In this document: piece by piece, positions 8,335 through 18,248 of the stretch
Layout: every line of letters begins with the position of its first letter
Numbering within the stretch: the first letter of the stretch is position 1
From: Nitrosomonadaceae bacterium
Lineage (GTDB): Bacteria; Pseudomonadota; Gammaproteobacteria; Burkholderiales; Nitrosomonadaceae
Direction of reading: 5' to 3'
Assembly: GCA_014190895.1 (NCBI GenBank)
Contig: BJGV01000002.1
Span: forward strand, 1 to 64,000
DNA length: 64,000 nucleotides
The notes under the pieces: model-generated
What the model saw: only the letters and a program-made list of their open reading frames with translations
Told to the model about the DNA's origin: nothing
The model's database searches: none
Made by a program: the position numbers and the translations under genes

Positions 8335-9696
8335 ATGTTTGAGAAAATACTTATAGCCAATCGTGGTGAAATTGCCCTGCGAATTCAGCGGGCCTGTCGT
8401 GAGATGGGAATCAAGACAGTTGCGGTTCATTCGGAAGCAGACGCCGATACTAAGTACGTAAAGTTGGCCGATGAATCTGTATGTATTGGGCCAGCACCAT
8501 CAATTCAGAGTTATCTTAATATGCCGGCCATTATTAGTGCGGCAGAGGTAACAGATGCTCAGGCTATTCACCCCGGCTATGGATTCCTCGCAGAGAATGC
8601 TGATTTTGCTGAACGAGTAGAGAAAAGTGGTTTTGTTTTTATAGGCCCACGCCCAGAAACCATTCGATTGATGGGCGATAAAGTCAGCGCTAAAAATGCC
8701 ATGAAAAAAGCCGGAGTGCCTTGTGTTCCTGGCTCTAATGGGGCATTGCCAGAGTCTCCTGAAGAGATTAAGGAAATTGCCCGGGCTATTGGTTATCCGG
8801 TTATTATCAAGGCATCTGGGGGCGGAGGCGGACGTGGAATGCGTGTAGTGCACACTGAAGCAGCGCTCTTAAATGCGGTTATTGTGACGCGTAATGAAGC
8901 CCAGACAGCATTCGGCAACCCAATGCTTTATGTAGAAAAGTTCATGGAAAATCCCCGCCATATTGAATTTCAGGTTCTGGCTGACGAGTATCGTAATGTG
9001 ATTTGGTTGGGGGAGAGAGACTGTTCAATGCAGCGTCGTCATCAGAAAATTATTGAGGAAGCGCCAGCACTTTTTATCTCTTCTAGGCTACGCGATAAGA
9101 TAGGATCCCGTTGTTCCGACGCTTGCCGCCGCATAGGCTATCGTGGAGTGGGCACATTCGAGTTTTTATTTGAAAACAATGAATTTTACTTCATTGAAAT
9201 GAATACGCGTTTACAAGTAGAGCATCCTGTCACAGAAGCGACTACAGGGATTGATTTGGTGCAGGAACAAATTCGTGTTGCTGCGGGGGAGAAGTTACGG
9301 ATTCGTCAGAAAGATATTGCCCTTAAGGGGCATGCCATTGAATGCCGAATCAATGCCGAAGACCCTTATAAGCTTACTCCTTGCGCTGGCCGCATTACCC
9401 AATACCATGCTCCTGGCGGGCCCGGTATTCGTGTTGATTCTCATATTTATAATAACTATGTAGTGCCCGCGTATTATGACTCTTTGATTGGCAAAGTAAT
9501 TGCTTATGGCGATAATCGTGATCAGGCTATTGCTCGTATGCGTATAGCGTTATCTGAAATGGCGATTGAGGGGATCAACACAAATATCCCGCTGCACCTC
9601 GATCTGTTGTCCGATGCCGCTTTTTTACGCGGGGGCACAACCATTCATTATCTTGAACAGAAACTCGCTGCACATAATAAGATAAAAAAAGATTAA
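8335..9696 (+). CDS. accC: Biotin carboxylase subunit of acetyl-CoA carboxylase
   Basis: The enzyme carboxylates biotin on AccB using ATP and bicarbonate. The 453-residue protein shows the preATP-grasp start [13 protein letters not shown], the glycine-rich ATP loop [14 protein letters not shown], the active-site [14 protein letters not shown], and the C-terminal biotin carboxylase domain beginning [16 protein letters not shown]. Length and motif order are those of the standard enzyme. It is probably co-transcribed with accB. Confidence 0.98.
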   Translation: MFEKILIANRGEIALRIQRACREMGIKTVAVHSEADADTKYVKLADESVCIGPAPSIQSYLNMPAIISAAEVTDAQAIHPGYGFLAENADFAERVEKSGFVFIGPRPETIRLMGDKVSAKNAMKKAGVPCVPGSNGALPESPEEIKEIARAIGYPVIIKASGGGGGRGMRVVHTEAALLNAVIVTRNEAQTAFGNPMLYVEKFMENPRHIEFQVLADEYRNVIWLGERDCSMQRRHQKIIEEAPALFISSRLRDKIGSRCSDACRRIGYRGVGTFEFLFENNEFYFIEMNTRLQVEHPVTEATTGIDLVQEQIRVAAGEKLRIRQKDIALKGHAIECRINAEDPYKLTPCAGRITQYHAPGGPGIRVDSHIYNNYVVPAYYDSLIGKVIAYGDNRDQAIARMRIALSEMAIEGINTNIPLHLDLLSDAAFLRGGTTIHYLEQKLAAHNKIKKD

Positions 9697-9804
9697 TTTT
9701 TTGCTGTGCATCGTGGAAATTTTTGAAAATTAACCAATAACACTGTGCATACACCATTAATTAAAGTCGGCCGATTTCTTTGAGTAGATCTCTTATTTTT
9801 TAAT

Positions 9805-10722
9805 ATGTCGTGGACCACTCTTGCCGTAGAGACGGATGCCGATCATGCCGAAGCATTGAGCGATGCGCTGCTTGATCTAGGCGCACTCTCTGTAGATATT
9901 CACGATGCAGCCGCTGGTACAGAACAAGAACAACTGTTGGTTGGGGAACCTGAGCAACCCTCTGTAAGAATCTGGTCAAAAACAGAAATAACAGCCACGT
10001 TTAATTCGGATGTAGATGTATTTGCCGTGATGAAGGTTGCTGCGCAAGTAGCCCAACTTTCTAGCTTTCCCAATTGTCGCTTGGCACAAGTAGAAGAGCA
10101 AAATTGGGTGCAACTGACACAATCGCAATCCGGCCCAATTAAAATATCATCACGATTGTGGATTGTACCTAGTTGGCATCAAATACCGGACCCCGCTGCC
10201 ATTAATTTGATAATTGATCCAGGGTTAGCTTTCGGTACGGGCAGCCATCCGACCACTCAATTGTGCCTTGCATGGCTTGACAAAAATTTGCAAGAAGGAG
10301 AATTTGTGCTTGATTTTGGTTGCGGCTCCGGCATACTTGCTATTGCTGCGTTGAAATTAGGTGCGGATCATGTGACGGGGCTGGACATAGATCCTCAAGC
10401 AATCAAAGTCAGCCAAGATAATGCCACGCGTAATTTATGTACCCAAAAGAGAATAGAGTTTTATAAGACATCCCTTGAAATACAAAAAAAGTTTTTGGGC
10501 GAAAAGTGTTTTGATGTAGTCATCGCTAATATTCTTGCTGGTCCGCTAATTATATCTGCCCCCGCGATTGCACACACTCTTCGCAAGAATGGACATATTG
10601 TGCTTTCTGGTATACTTAAAGAGCAAGCGGAAGAAGTATTAAACGCCTATCAGCAGTGGTTTGAAATGCGCACCAAGGGAGAACAAGATGGCTGGGTATT
10701 ATTGACGGGAATAAAGAGATGA
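9805..10722 (+). CDS. prmA: Ribosomal protein L11 methyltransferase
   Basis: PrmA trimethylates ribosomal protein L11 using S-adenosylmethionine. The 305-residue chain has the N-terminal substrate-recognition domain (MSWTTLAVETD) and a class I methyltransferase domain. Motifs include the linker GTGSHPTTQLCL, the SAM-binding DFGCGSGILAIAALKLGA and the catalytic-loop region VIANILAGPL. Its position after accC is conserved in many proteobacteria. Confidence 0.96.
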   Translation: MSWTTLAVETDADHAEALSDALLDLGALSVDIHDAAAGTEQEQLLVGEPEQPSVRIWSKTEITATFNSDVDVFAVMKVAAQVAQLSSFPNCRLAQVEEQNWVQLTQSQSGPIKISSRLWIVPSWHQIPDPAAINLIIDPGLAFGTGSHPTTQLCLAWLDKNLQEGEFVLDFGCGSGILAIAALKLGADHVTGLDIDPQAIKVSQDNATRNLCTQKRIEFYKTSLEIQKKFLGEKCFDVVIANILAGPLIISAPAIAHTLRKNGHIVLSGILKEQAEEVLNAYQQWFEMRTKGEQDGWVLLTGIKR

Positions 10723-10970
10723 GACGTTTTAGATAAGGGGAATCAATCATACCGTTAATTTGCGTACAGAAAGGCAGAAACTGTTATTAAGTTTTTGCTT
10801 TATTTTAATTTCTTGGCATATGTTTATAAGTTAATATAAATTATTCCTTGTGGCATCAAGATCCCGAACTCAAAAAGTTTTGCTTATTAGATTTTTCTCA
10901 GAGGGTATTCGGGCGAGCCAATCTCAAAATTTTGGCAGATTTATTAAATTCAACAGAGACCTTTATTAGA

Positions 10971-11783
10971 ATGTTAACTGATACCTTAATTGAAATAAAA
11001 GAGCTAAGTTTTTCTTATGGCAATCGTGCCATCTTGAAGGGTATTAACTTAACCGTGCCACGTGGCAAAGTTGTTGCTATTATGGGAGGTAGTGGTTGCG
11101 GTAAAACCACGTTGTTACGTTTAATTGGGGGTTCAGTCACCCCATCTTCTGGCCACGTTATGCTTGCCGGTCAGGCGGTGCATAAGCTCAATAGAAATGA
11201 TCTTTTTTTAATGCGCCGAAAAATAAGCATGTTGTTTCAATTTGGCGCATTGTTCACAGATCTTTCGGTGTTTGAAAATGTAGCGTTTCAGATACGAGAA
11301 CATACCAATTTTCCAGAGTCTATTATTCGAGATTTGGTGCTGATGAAGCTACATGCGGTTGGCTTGCGAGGCGCCCATAATTTAATGCCAGCAGAACTTT
11401 CTGGCGGAATGGCTCGACGTGTAGCGTTAGCCCGCTCCATTGCGCTAGATCCAATGCTTGTTATGTATGACGAGCCGTTTACCGGCCTCGATCCAATTTC
11501 ATTGAGCGTTATTGGAAACTTAATTCGTCGTTTAACTGATGCATTGGGCATGACATCGATTTTAGTAACGCATGACGTACAAGAATCGTTGAAAATCGCA
11601 GACTACATCTATTTTATTTCTGAGGGAGTAATTGCGGCTCATGGCACACCAGCAGAAGTGCGCAGCTCCATCTCACCTTTTGTGCATCAATTTGTACATG
11701 GCGAAGAAAATGGTCCAGTCCCATTTCACTACCCTTCTGGGACATATGCAGGCGATTTGAGTTTGGGGAATAACTTTGTCTAA
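10971..11783 (+). CDS. mlaF: Phospholipid transport ATPase MlaF
   Basis: MlaF is the ATPase of the MlaFEDB inner-membrane complex that moves phospholipids between the inner and outer membranes. The ORF is open from 10848, but the ATG at 10971 gives the normal 270 residues and starts directly at the ABC domain. Walker A is GGSGCGKTT, the signature is LSGGMARR, and Walker B ends in MYDEPFTGLDP. The protein extends past the ABC core, as MlaF does. mlaE starts inside its last codons. Confidence 0.95.
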   Translation: MLTDTLIEIKELSFSYGNRAILKGINLTVPRGKVVAIMGGSGCGKTTLLRLIGGSVTPSSGHVMLAGQAVHKLNRNDLFLMRRKISMLFQFGALFTDLSVFENVAFQIREHTNFPESIIRDLVLMKLHAVGLRGAHNLMPAELSGGMARRVALARSIALDPMLVMYDEPFTGLDPISLSVIGNLIRRLTDALGMTSILVTHDVQESLKIADYIYFISEGVIAAHGTPAEVRSSISPFVHQFVHGEENGPVPFHYPSGTYAGDLSLGNNFV

Positions 11784-12573
11784 ACCTATCATTATTAACA
11801 TTCAAGACATCGGACATCGAGTGATAGAAAGTATTTTTCGCTTGGGTCGCGCCAGCCGTTTTTTTTTACTACTACTATTAAAATCTGGGATGAGTTTGCG
11901 TCGGTTTGATCTGGTCATTCGGGAGTTGTATTTTACTGGCGTGTTGTCACTAATCATCATCCTGATCTCGGGACTCTTTGTTGGCATGGTACTGGGTTTA
12001 CAGGGCTATGAAACACTGCAAAAATATGGGGCGGAATCAGCTATAGGCGCATTGGTGGCCCTGTCGTTAGTACGAGAGCTGGGGCCAGTAGTTGCGGCGC
12101 TCTTGTTTGCTAGTCGTGCCGGTTCTGCTATTACTGCTGAGATTGGACTAATGAAAACTACCGAACAATTAGAAGCGATGGGAATGATGGCGGTAGATCC
12201 AATCGCGAGGGTAGTTGCGCCACGATTTTGGGCAGGAGTAATTTCGATGCCGTTTTTAGCAGCAATATTTTCTGCGGTAGGGGTATTTGGCGGTTATTTG
12301 GTGGCTGTGGTACTTGTTGGGGTAGATGACGGTTCATTTTGGTCACAGATGCAGAGCATGGTAGATTTTCGTTATGATATTGTTAATGGCATTATTAAAA
12401 GTTGTATTTTCGGCGTAGCTGTGACTGCAGTCGCAGTGTTTGAGGGCTATGATGCTGTACCTACGGCACAAGGAGTATCTGGTGCCACCACTCGTACTGT
12501 GGTGACTTCATCATTGGTTATATTAGGATTAGATTTTATTTTAACCTCATTCATGTTTAGGGGAGTAAGTTAA
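11776..12573 (+). CDS. mlaE: Phospholipid transport permease MlaE
   Basis: MlaE is the membrane subunit of the Mla complex. The 265-residue chain has the usual hydrophobic pattern and the family motifs SLVRELGPVVAALLFASRAGSAI and EQLEAMGMMAVDP. The start in this frame is a TTG at 11776, which overlaps the end of mlaF by 8 bases. That overlap and the agreement with family length support the start, though a later start is possible. The stop overlaps the mlaD start. Confidence 0.95.
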   Translation: MSKPIIINIQDIGHRVIESIFRLGRASRFFLLLLLKSGMSLRRFDLVIRELYFTGVLSLIIILISGLFVGMVLGLQGYETLQKYGAESAIGALVALSLVRELGPVVAALLFASRAGSAITAEIGLMKTTEQLEAMGMMAVDPIARVVAPRFWAGVISMPFLAAIFSAVGVFGGYLVAVVLVGVDDGSFWSQMQSMVDFRYDIVNGIIKSCIFGVAVTAVAVFEGYDAVPTAQGVSGATTRTVVTSSLVILGLDFILTSFMFRGVS

Positions 12574-13058
12574 TGCAGCGGACAATGATGGACTTATGGG
12601 TGGGGTTGTTTGTTATGGCAGGAATAGGCGCGCTATTGATGCTGGCATTAAAAATTGGAAATCTAGGCACTTATAGCACGGCACAGAGCTACACATTAGT
12701 TGGAAATTTTGAAAATATTGGCGGGCTGAAGATTAGAGCACCCGTAAAAAGTGCCGGTGTAGTAGTGGGCCGTGTGCTTGATATACAATTTAGCGTCGAA
12801 ACTTTCGATGCTGTTGTAACTATGCAGCTAGACAATCGTTATAAATTTCCCAAGGATACCTTTGCCAGTATTCTTACTGCCGGACTTTTGGGTGAGCAAT
12901 ACGTTGGTCTGGCCGCAGGTGGCGATGAAGCGCCGCTGAAGAATGGCGATAAGATAATGAAGACTAATTCGGCAATAGTTTTAGAAGATATAATCGGGCA
13001 ATTTCTATTTAATAAAGCATCAGAAAACAGTACAAGTAAAAGTGGTGGCAAAGAATAG
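12573..13058 (+). CDS. mlaD: MCE-domain lipid-binding protein MlaD
   Basis: MlaD is the periplasmic, membrane-anchored ring subunit that binds phospholipid. It has one N-terminal membrane helix (VGLFVMAGIGALLMLAL) and an MCE domain with IGGLKIRAPVKSAGVVVGRV. The hydrophobic pore-loop region follows near LLGEQYVGL. The 161-residue length is standard. It begins on the mlaE stop codon, which suggests translational coupling. Confidence 0.95.
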   Translation: MQRTMMDLWVGLFVMAGIGALLMLALKIGNLGTYSTAQSYTLVGNFENIGGLKIRAPVKSAGVVVGRVLDIQFSVETFDAVVTMQLDNRYKFPKDTFASILTAGLLGEQYVGLAAGGDEAPLKNGDKIMKTNSAIVLEDIIGQFLFNKASENSTSKSGGKE

Positions 13059-13129
13059 AATAAATTTTAATTATCGCTCTGGCCCATTTTTGGTTTTATA
13101 GATAACGATAGATGAAAGGACAATTTTTT

Positions 13130-13762
13130 ATGAGAAGAGGTTTGAATATAATTTTTTCGCTCGTCCTGCTGGCATTTACCCCTGTGCAAGCGGCAGAGAT
13201 TGAACCGCATAATTTAGTAGAGAGTACGGCACAAGAAGTGCTTGCAATTATTAAACAGGACAAAGATATTCAGGCCGGTAATAAAGCCAAGATTCTTGGC
13301 CTTGTAGAGGCTAAAATTCTGCCCCATTTCAACTTTTCTCGTATGACAAAATTAGCCATGGGAAAAAACTGGCCCAAAGCTACACCTGAGCAGAAAGAAG
13401 GAATGATAAAGGAGTTTCGCACCCTGTTAGTGCGCACTTACTCTAATGCATTATCAACTTATCGCGATCAAGTTATTAAGGTAGAGCCAACTAAAATACA
13501 GCCTGCTGATGTAGATGTTGTGGTTAAAACCCAAGTGATGTTGAAGCAAGGCCAACAAGCTGTAACCATTGATTACAGTATGGAAAAAATTACCAATGAT
13601 TGGAAGGTTTATGACGTCACAGTGGCTGGGATAAGTTTAGTTACTAATTATCGCAGTTCTTTTGATTCGCAGGTTCGTGCAAATGGGGTGGAAGGACTTC
13701 TAAAAACCCTGATAGAGAAAAATCGTTCCATGGAAGATAAAGACAAAAATGCTGATAGTTAA
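13130..13762 (+). CDS. mlaC: Periplasmic phospholipid carrier MlaC
   Basis: MlaC ferries phospholipid between the outer-membrane MlaA complex and MlaFEDB. A signal peptide ends near VQAAE. The MlaC/Ttg2D domain follows, with ILPHFNFSRMTKLAMGKNW and VKTQVMLKQGQQAVTIDY. The ORF opens at 13112, but the ATG at 13130 follows an AAAGGA Shine-Dalgarno at a sensible distance and gives a cleaner signal peptide starting MRRG. No mlaA is present in the window. Confidence 0.92.
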   Translation: MRRGLNIIFSLVLLAFTPVQAAEIEPHNLVESTAQEVLAIIKQDKDIQAGNKAKILGLVEAKILPHFNFSRMTKLAMGKNWPKATPEQKEGMIKEFRTLLVRTYSNALSTYRDQVIKVEPTKIQPADVDVVVKTQVMLKQGQQAVTIDYSMEKITNDWKVYDVTVAGISLVTNYRSSFDSQVRANGVEGLLKTLIEKNRSMEDKDKNADS

Positions 13763-13781
13763 TAATATATGACGTTATGAA

Positions 13782-14063
13782 ATGATTCTGCGCGACGGTA
13801 ATAAACTGAAAGTTCAGGGGCCAATAAACGCAAGTAATGTTCTTGCTGTGGTTGAGCAGGGGGTTGCTTTATTTGAGCATAGCGACCTAGTAATTGATCT
13901 GGCACAAGTAACTGAGGTGGATTCATCAGCCGTCAGCATGCTGCTGGAATGGCAGCGCAGAACCAATACTCATAGCCAGCGATTATTTTTTTCTAACATA
14001 CCAGTACAATTAAAAAATCTTGCTGAATTGTATGGCGTTTACGAGATGATCGTGCAAGTGTAG
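13782..14063 (+). CDS. mlaB: STAS-domain protein MlaB
   Basis: MlaB is the small cytoplasmic STAS subunit that stabilises MlaF. The 93-residue protein has the STAS core: LVIDLAQVTEVDSSAVSMLL, where the DSS motif matches the conserved Ser/Thr site of anti-sigma-antagonist folds. It is the last mla gene and is followed by a clear terminator-like hairpin. Confidence 0.92.
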   Translation: MILRDGNKLKVQGPINASNVLAVVEQGVALFEHSDLVIDLAQVTEVDSSAVSMLLEWQRRTNTHSQRLFFSNIPVQLKNLAELYGVYEMIVQV

Positions 14064-14086
14064 CTTACAAATCATTTATAAGAGCA

Positions 14087-14111
14087 CGCTGTTTTTCAAC
14101 AGCGGGTTTTT
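14087..14111 (+). terminator. Rho-independent terminator of the mla operon
   Basis: The sequence CGCTGTT-tttc-AACAGCG forms a perfect 7-bp stem with a 4-nt loop, followed by GGTTTTT. It begins 23 bases after the mlaB stop. It separates mla from the ABC-2 exporter genes. Confidence 0.85.
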
Positions 14112-14239
14112 ATAGTTAATCCCTATAAGAACGTTGACGTCTAATCCCATGTTCTGTACATGAAGTTAAATAAAATTTTTACTCGCAGAGCGGGTACTTA
14201 TGAACCCATGAACAGCACTTTTCTAGGATCGCATCTTCG

Positions 14240-15157
14240 ATGATTCCGGCAATTGAAATTAAGCATGTACATAAATGTTTTGGTGCAGTACATGCCCTGA
14301 GGAATATTAATCTTGAAATTCCTATAGGTGAGTTTTTTGGGTTGCTTGGGCCTAATGGCACAGGCAAAACTACGCTAATTAACATTTTGGCGGGGCTGAC
14401 ACTTTCCAATAGTGGCAGCGCTAAAGTAATGGGGCACGATGTTGTGACTGATTATCGTGAAGCCCGCCATGCACTGGGGGTGGTGCCACAAGAGTTGGTA
14501 TTCGATCCATTTTTTACCGTACGAGAAATTTTATCCATTCAATCTGGCTACTACGGTCTAAAGAATAATAACCTGTGGATAGAGGAAATACTTCATTACT
14601 TGGACCTTGCAGACAAAGCGAATATTAATATGCGAGCATTATCAGGCGGCATGAAGCGGCGTGTACTGGTTGCCCAAGCGTTAGTGCATAAGCCGCCAGT
14701 GATTGTGTTAGATGAACCAACTGCAGGAGTAGACGTAGAATTGCGCCAGGCACTTTGGCGCTTCATTAAACGGCTGAATTATAATGGCCACACTATTGTT
14801 CTTACTACTCATTATTTGGATGAAGCAGAGGAGTTATGTAGTCGAGTTGCAATGTTAAAACAGGGTGAAGTTGTCGCGCTTGATAGCACGAAGAATCTCA
14901 TTAGTAACATAGCTGGCTGCTCAATTCAGTTACGCTTGTCGCCCGATAAGTTGCCCGCAGCATTGCAATCAACCATGATTAGTTATGCCGAGGGTAGTTA
15001 TATTTTGTCAGTTAAAGATTACACTCAAATTGAGGGGGTTCTTACCGCATTGCGCGTAGCTCAGGTGCGGGTCCTAGAAATGCAGTTATTACGACCCCAC
15101 TTGGAAGAAGCATTTATCAAAATTATGAATGATGTTGAAAATCAGGAACCTGCATGA
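14240..15157 (+). CDS. yadG: ABC-2 type transporter ATP-binding protein, YadG-like
   Basis: The 305-residue ATPase has Walker A GPNGTGKTT, the signature LSGGMKRR, Walker B IVLDEPTAGVD and a C-terminal extension typical of ABC-2 exporters. Its partner permease starts four bases before its stop. The pair resembles E. coli YadG/YadH, an exporter of unknown substrate. Location between mlaB and a bolA gene is common in betaproteobacteria and hints at an envelope role. Confidence 0.9.
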   Translation: MIPAIEIKHVHKCFGAVHALRNINLEIPIGEFFGLLGPNGTGKTTLINILAGLTLSNSGSAKVMGHDVVTDYREARHALGVVPQELVFDPFFTVREILSIQSGYYGLKNNNLWIEEILHYLDLADKANINMRALSGGMKRRVLVAQALVHKPPVIVLDEPTAGVDVELRQALWRFIKRLNYNGHTIVLTTHYLDEAEELCSRVAMLKQGEVVALDSTKNLISNIAGCSIQLRLSPDKLPAALQSTMISYAEGSYILSVKDYTQIEGVLTALRVAQVRVLEMQLLRPHLEEAFIKIMNDVENQEPA

Positions 15158-15909
15158 TTGGTTTTTATACGCTCTTTCGCAAAGAAGTGCTGCGATTCTG
15201 GAAGGTCGGTTTCCAAACCATAGGTTCCCCCATGCTGACTACTTTACTTTATCTATTAATTTTTTCACATGTACTAGAAAGGCATGTACAGATTTACCCT
15301 GGCGTGGAGTATACAGTTTTTTTAATTCCAGGTTTGGTGATGATGGCTATGTTGCAAAATGCTTTTGCCAATTCCTCCTCTAGTCTAATCCAGTCAAAAG
15401 TCACTGGTAATATTGTTTTTGTCCTGTTGTCTCCATTGTCTTACCTAGAAGTATTTCTTGCTTATGTACTGGCATCAGTAGCGCGTGGATTGCTTGTGGG
15501 GCTAGGTTTTTATTTGGTGACATTAATTTTTTTTATAGTGCCACTGAGCTCATTTTTATGGGTTTTTTTATTCACTCTAATGGGCAATGCATTATTAGGA
15601 TCTCTGGGAGTTGTTGCCGGTATCTGGGCAGAAAAATTTGATGAACTTGCTGCATTTCAGAATTTTTTTATTCTACCGCTAACATTTTTATCGGGAGTAT
15701 TTTATACGGTTCATTCATTGCCATCGTTTTGGCGAAATCTCTCCTACCTCAATCCATTTTTTTACATGATAGATGGTTTTCGTTACGGCTTCTTTGGCAT
15801 ATCAGAGATCCCACCCCATTTTAGTTTCATGGTCGTAACAACATTCTTTTTGACGATATCATGGCTTGCGCTGAGAATGCTTAAAACAGGGTACAGGCTT
15901 CGTCATTAA
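15154..15909 (+). CDS. yadH: ABC-2 type transporter permease, YadH-like
   Basis: The 251-residue protein has six predicted membrane helices and ABC-2 family motifs (FPGLVMMAML-like LIPGLVMMAMLQNAF and the late FILPLTFLSGVFY). It overlaps the ATPase gene by 4 bases, so the two form one transporter. The substrate is unknown. Confidence 0.9.
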   Translation: MIGFYTLFRKEVLRFWKVGFQTIGSPMLTTLLYLLIFSHVLERHVQIYPGVEYTVFLIPGLVMMAMLQNAFANSSSSLIQSKVTGNIVFVLLSPLSYLEVFLAYVLASVARGLLVGLGFYLVTLIFFIVPLSSFLWVFLFTLMGNALLGSLGVVAGIWAEKFDELAAFQNFFILPLTFLSGVFYTVHSLPSFWRNLSYLNPFFYMIDGFRYGFFGISEIPPHFSFMVVTTFFLTISWLALRMLKTGYRLRH

Positions 15910-15987
15910 AATCAATTGCTTGCAAGTTGTTGTAAGAAGGGTATGTAAACATTTTAAAAAATTCTTTAGATTCGGGGGGAAGAAAAA

Positions 15988-16233
15988 ATGATCACATCAG
16001 AAGACATAAAAAGTTATATTGAAGCTGCCTTGTTATGTGAGTTAGTGCGTATAGAAGGGGATGACGGACATCATTTTAATGCAACTATTGTTAGCGCTGA
16101 ATTCCGGGGCCAAAGCACGGTACAGCAACATCAGCTGGTTTACCGAGCGTTGGGGGATAAGATGAAGCAAGAGATTCACGCATTGTCTATAAAAACACTA
16201 ACACCGGAACAATGGCTAGGTAAAAATTTCTAG
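15988..16233 (+). CDS. ibaG: BolA-family protein, IbaG-like
   Basis: The 81-residue protein matches the BolA fold. DGHHFNATIVSAEFRGQ holds the His used as Fe-S ligand in complexes with monothiol glutaredoxins, and LVYRALGD is the helix-turn-helix-like segment. IbaG (YrbA) is the version found next to mla genes and murA. Here murA does not follow; the next gene is rpoH on the other strand. Confidence 0.9.
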   Translation: MITSEDIKSYIEAALLCELVRIEGDDGHHFNATIVSAEFRGQSTVQQHQLVYRALGDKMKQEIHALSIKTLTPEQWLGKNF

Positions 16234-16399
16234 AAGCTTTTGTTTCGGGGCCAAGTTATTTTTATCGGCAAGGCTCGAGTAAGTTGTGAATTTAAAAAAT
16301 AAGCTACGGATGCTCTGTAACCAACAAAAATTTTTATTTGCAAAGAACTGAGGTTGCATTAGTCAAATAATGAAATAGTAACCGCAATCTCCGCACACT

Positions 16400-17236
16400 T
16401 TAGGTCATTGCTTCTCGCATTTTTTGTATCGCTTTAACCTCAATTTGACGAATACGTTCGGCTGATACGCCAAATTCGTGAGCAAGATCATGCAGTGTTG
16501 CACCTTTTTTTTCTTGTAACCAACGCGTTTCAACAATGCGACGGCTACGCTCATCAAGAGAGGCCAATGCTCGATCTAACCCCTCGACATGCTGACAGCT
16601 ATTTTGTTCGTTCTCTAGTGTTTGTGATGGTTCGGAACCGTTGGTCAGGTAAGCTATAGGGCTATATTTTTCATCTTCCTCTTCGGATAAGGGCTCGATT
16701 GAAATATCGCGCCCACTGAAGCGGGTCTCCATTTCTATAACCTCTTTCACCTTCACGCCTAAACGTTTTGCCATAGAATGAGCTTCTTCCGGGCGCATGG
16801 TGTCAAGAGTTTTCTTCATGCTACGCAAATTAAAAAATAACTTACGCTGTGCCTTAGTGGTGGCAATTTTTACTAGTCGCCAATTGCGCAGTATAAATTC
16901 ATGGATCTCAGCTTTAACCCAGTGCGATGCAAATGATACCAATCGCACACCTCGTTCCGGATCAAAGTGCCTGACTGCTTTCATTAGACCAACATTACCC
17001 TCCTGGATTAAATCGGCTTGTGGCAAACCATAGCCTTTGTAACCGCGAGCAATAGTAATGACCATGCGTAAATGTGACAACACCAATTGACGGGCGGCAT
17101 CAATATCAGCACCATCCCGTAGACATCGAGCCAGACGAGTTTCTTCCTCTTGCGAGAGAATGGGGAAGCGATTAGCGGATCGGACATAGCCTTCAATGCC
17201 GCCACCAATCTCTGGTACAGTTAAAGCAAAAGTCAT
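16400..17236 (-). CDS. rpoH: RNA polymerase sigma-32 factor
   Basis: RpoH directs transcription of heat-shock genes. The 278-residue chain has region 2 (DLIQEGNVGLMKAVRHFDPERG), an RpoH box around QRKLFFNLR that is diagnostic against sigma-70 and RpoS, and region 4 with a helix-turn-helix (HDLAHEFGVSAERIRQIE). A strong Shine-Dalgarno AGGAGGT sits four bases before the ATG. In E. coli the neighbouring ftsYEX genes are also upstream of rpoH, as they are here. Confidence 0.97.
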   Translation of the reverse strand: MTFALTVPEIGGGIEGYVRSANRFPILSQEEETRLARCLRDGADIDAARQLVLSHLRMVITIARGYKGYGLPQADLIQEGNVGLMKAVRHFDPERGVRLVSFASHWVKAEIHEFILRNWRLVKIATTKAQRKLFFNLRSMKKTLDTMRPEEAHSMAKRLGVKVKEVIEMETRFSGRDISIEPLSEEEDEKYSPIAYLTNGSEPSQTLENEQNSCQHVEGLDRALASLDERSRRIVETRWLQEKKGATLHDLAHEFGVSAERIRQIEVKAIQKMREAMT

Positions 17237-17312
17237 GATGACCTCCTAATTCTAACAACTACAACCATTCTAGCATCTTCAATGAGCACACGCTAGTGAC
17301 TTTACGGGACCC

Positions 17313-18248
17313 TTAGTGGGTATATTTTGTGTCTTTGAACCACCTTGATTCTGTTTTCCAGAGGCAATTTGCAACCGATAACCAGGCACCAAACCAACCT
17401 AAGCAGGCCGAGGATAGCAATAAAATAGCGCTATCTTCACTTGAGAGATGATGTAGGCGCAAATCAACCGTGTAAAGCTTGGCTAGACTAGTTAGCTCAT
17501 TACTTATTAAATGCAGAATAAAAGCAGTGATGAGCCATGCTGTTATCCCTCCAATTGCCGCTTGGATTGTGCCAAAGTAAAGAAAAGGACGGCGTACAAA
17601 GTCGTTGGTCGCCCCAATTAATTTGGATATCTCAATTTCATCTCGCCTAGTAAGAATCTGTAAACGTACGGTGTTAAATGTTATAGCCACCAGCGCGAAA
17701 CCCAATAGAAAAGCAAGTGTCAATGCTGCTAACTTCCCTAGTTTAAGCAGGGCATCTAGTCGCCTAGTCCAAGCAGAATTAAATTGTACGTAACCTGCCT
17801 CTGGCCATTTTTGTATTTCTGTGTGCAGGGATTCTAGTGACTCAGGCGCAGCATCTTTGACGTTAATTATAAAAGCATCAGGTAACGGATTTTGTGCGAG
17901 ATCATCTATGATATCGGCCAGTCCATCTCTTTTTTTTAGTTGCTGTAAGGCCACGTTCTTGGGAATAAATTGAAAACTTGCGATTTGAGGGTGTTGCGTT
18001 AAGCGTGATTCCAACTCTGCTATTTTATTTTTGTCTGTATCTAGTGCTAAGAATAAATTTAATTGCGGCGCCCCTGATACCTGCCCAGAAAAGACCTGGA
18101 GATTTTCTAGTAATATGTAAGCTCCTGTAGGCAAACTGAAAGCAACCCCGATTACCACTATATTGAGTAGACTAGTAATAGGAGCATCTGTTAGTTTTCG
18201 TAATGCCGAGACAAGGGCATGCCAATGATGAGAAAACCATATACTCAT
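17313..18248 (-). CDS. ftsX: Cell division protein FtsX
   Basis: FtsX is the membrane partner of FtsE and regulates cell-wall hydrolases at the septum. The 311-residue protein has one membrane helix near 28-48, a periplasmic extracellular domain, and three C-terminal helices. The conserved RRDEIEISKLIGATNDFVRRPFLYFG lies after the second helix. It overlaps ftsE by 4 bases. Confidence 0.95.
   Translation of the reverse strand: MSIWFSHHWHALVSALRKLTDAPITSLLNIVVIGVAFSLPTGAYILLENLQVFSGQVSGAPQLNLFLALDTDKNKIAELESRLTQHPQIASFQFIPKNVALQQLKKRDGLADIIDDLAQNPLPDAFIINVKDAAPESLESLHTEIQKWPEAGYVQFNSAWTRRLDALLKLGKLAALTLAFLLGFALVAITFNTVRLQILTRRDEIEISKLIGATNDFVRRPFLYFGTIQAAIGGITAWLITAFILHLISNELTSLAKLYTVDLRLHHLSSEDSAILLLSSACLGWFGAWLSVANCLWKTESRWFKDTKYTH

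Noticed and set aside
10848-10970. N-terminal 41-residue extension of MlaF in the ORF track
   Set aside because: The ABC domain starts right after the ATG at 10971. The extension has no similarity to MlaF and no good start signal.
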